7,240 nt of DNA, from positions 1-7,240 of the forward strand of contig CALKYL010000367.1 of assembly GCA_938003515.1 (NCBI GenBank), in the 5' to 3' direction. This stretch comes from an uncultured bacterium. Its GTDB lineage: Bacteria > Planctomycetota > UBA1135 > UBA2386. The notes below the pieces were generated by a model. The model was not told the DNA's origin, searched no databases, and worked only from the letters and a program-made list of their open reading frames with translations. Both the position numbers and the translations under genes were made by a program. Below are positions 6,070-7,240 of this stretch, piece by piece (within the stretch, counting starts at the first letter, position 1; each line of letters begins with the position of its first letter).

Positions 6070-7240
6070 CGCACCCCGCGCGACAGCAGGAACGCGACCA
6101 GGTCGCGCACCTCGTCGGCCGACAGCCGGTCGATCAGGTCGGTCGGCATCGGCGACATCGGCGACGGCTCGACGCTCCGGACGTCGGCGACCGGGACACG
6201 CACCGGCACCGCGTCCGCGACCGCGGGCACGACCTCGTAGACCTCGACGTCGCCGTCGAAGATCCGCCGCACGACCCCGAACAGCGCCGTGCCGTCGGTC
6301 CGGGTCAGCACCTGGCCCGAGTACTGGTCGCTGATCACCTTGGACGGCTCGAGGATCGCCTCGAGCACGTCGCGCGCGGTGAACTTGTTGCCGAGGCTCG
6401 TCAGGTCCGGGCCGCCGAAGCCGCCCTCCCCCGCGAAGTAGTGGCACGACGCGCACCCGGTCGCCCAGAACAGGTTGCGGCCCGCGGCGAGGTCGCGGCC
6501 GACGAGCGCGTCGCCGCGCAGCAGCTCGTCGGCGTCGGCGGGCTGCCAGTCGCGCCCCGGTCCCTTCGGCGGCGTCGCGACGAACTTCGGCGGGTCCTGC
6601 CTCGCCTTGCCGACGACGTCGGCGAGGGCCGCCTGCTCGGCCTCGCTGCAGGTCGCCCAGGCTGCGTCGAGGATCGCCTGCACGTAGCCGTCGTAGCTCG
6701 AGCCGCCCGAGCGCGCGCGCGCCTCGCCGAGGAAGGTGAACAACACGCGGCGCTGCTCGAGCGTCCAGCCCCGCGCGACCGTGCGCAGGGCGTTGGCGAT
6801 CGCCAGCTGGCCGGTCGGCGGCATGTTCTCGAGCATCTTCGCGATGACCGAGCCGTAGCGGTCGTTGCGGGCCAGGAGCTCGGTCCAGGGCGGCGGCGCC
6901 GACGGCTCGAGCGGCGACAAGAGCGGCACCGCCGCGTCGAGCAGGCCCTTCGCGTCGACGAACGCGAGCAGCTCGCACAGGTCCTGGTCCTGGCGCTCGT
7001 CGCCGGTCGGGAAGAGCGGCAGGAGCCGGCGCGCGACCAGCTCCCGCTGCGCGTCGCTCGCCGGCCCGAGGCGCATCAGCGCCAGCGCGTGCACGCGCAG
7101 CCACGCGATGCGGTCGAGGTGCGGCAGCTCGGCGAACGCGAACCGGCCCAGCGACTCGAGCAGCGGGCCGAGGGCGGCTGCGGTGCCCTGCCGCGCGAGC
7201 GCGAGCAGCCCCGGCCACGCGCGGCCGGGCCGGCTCGGAT
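6066..7240 (-). CDS. HEAT-repeat/c-type heme protein of the Pirellula/Verrucomicrobium kind, 5' end outside window
   Basis: About 390 C-terminal residues are visible; the frame is open to the right edge, and the GTG at 7094 is internal because the upstream part (for example GPLLESLGRFAFAELPHLDR) is equally good protein. The family is periplasmic and often has an N-terminal propeller, called a putative membrane-bound dehydrogenase, which here would lie outside the window. The visible part starts with helical HEAT-like repeats (7238 to about 6580), including the conserved GWTLEQRRVLFTFLGEAR stretch. The heme domain follows: GRNLFWATGCASCH, with CxxCH at 6455-6441, then GGPDLTSLGNKF, EPSKVISDQY and a strand-rich insert after DGTALFGVV. 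SPMSPMP supplies the likely distal Met ligand, and DLVAFLLSRG closes the cytochrome fold. One covalent heme is therefore expected, with a role in electron transfer. The substrate is unknown. The sigma gene follows directly. Confidence 0.9.
   Translation of the reverse strand, partial: PSRPGRAWPGLLALARQGTAAALGPLLESLGRFAFAELPHLDRIAWLRVHALALMRLGPASDAQRELVARRLLPLFPTGDERQDQDLCELLAFVDAKGLLDAAVPLLSPLEPSAPPPWTELLARNDRYGSVIAKMLENMPPTGQLAIANALRTVARGWTLEQRRVLFTFLGEARARSGGSSYDGYVQAILDAAWATCSEAEQAALADVVGKARQDPPKFVATPPKGPGRDWQPADADELLRGDALVGRDLAAGRNLFWATGCASCHYFAGEGGFGGPDLTSLGNKFTARDVLEAILEPSKVISDQYSGQVLTRTDGTALFGVVRRIFDGDVEVYEVVPAVADAVPVRVPVADVRSVEPSPMSPMPTDLIDRLSADEVRDLVAFLLSRGVR

Noticed and set aside
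7092..7094. GTG at 7094 as the start of the heme-protein gene
   Set aside because: The frame stays open to 7240 and the upstream residues continue the same helical repeat pattern, so the gene is cut by the window edge rather than starting here.
6070..7218. Upstream extension of the sigma factor frame by about 383 codons
   Set aside because: The extension is low-complexity Arg/Ala/Gly/Pro and overlaps the heme-protein gene in another frame; similarity to sigma factors begins only after MSDVPDALRG at 6069.

Overview
The window is very GC-rich (roughly 70%) and almost entirely coding. Five proteins point to a planctomycete (Planctomycetota, or at least the PVC group). These are a Hanks-type Ser/Thr kinase with one membrane helix and a TPR tail, an ECF sigma factor, a HEAT plus c-type heme protein of the Pirellula/Verrucomicrobium kind, a secreted beta-propeller with a recurrent planctomycete-type C-terminal module, and an MscS-like membrane protein. 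The order and class cannot be fixed from the sequence alone.

Layout. On the + strand: (1) bases 1-1395, the 3' part of an MscS-like membrane protein with a long coiled coil and what looks like two tandem copies of the channel's beta domain; (2) bases 1499-2707, an exported beta-propeller protein; (3) bases 2769-5423 (alternative start 2718), a membrane-anchored Ser/Thr kinase with TPR-like repeats. On the - strand: (5) bases 7240-6066, the C-terminal part of a HEAT/cytochrome-c-like heme protein, followed with a 4-base ATGA overlap by (4) bases 6069-5428, an ECF sigma factor. The kinase and the sigma gene converge with only four bases between their stop codons. The non-coding gaps are short: 1396-1498, 2708-2768 and 5424-5427. 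No RNA gene, mobile element, CRISPR array or integration site was seen.

How the genes may work together. The heme protein and the sigma factor are almost certainly co-transcribed and translationally coupled. The sigma factor lies next to a transmembrane kinase and no anti-sigma gene is visible, so phosphorylation control of the sigma factor is a reasonable hypothesis, but the sequence does not prove it. The MscS-like protein and the propeller protein are probably independent envelope functions. No clearly new multi-gene system is evident. The points most worth a second look are the kinase/sigma pairing, the sigma-heme protein coupling, the tandem beta domain in the MscS-like protein and the C-terminal module of the propeller protein.
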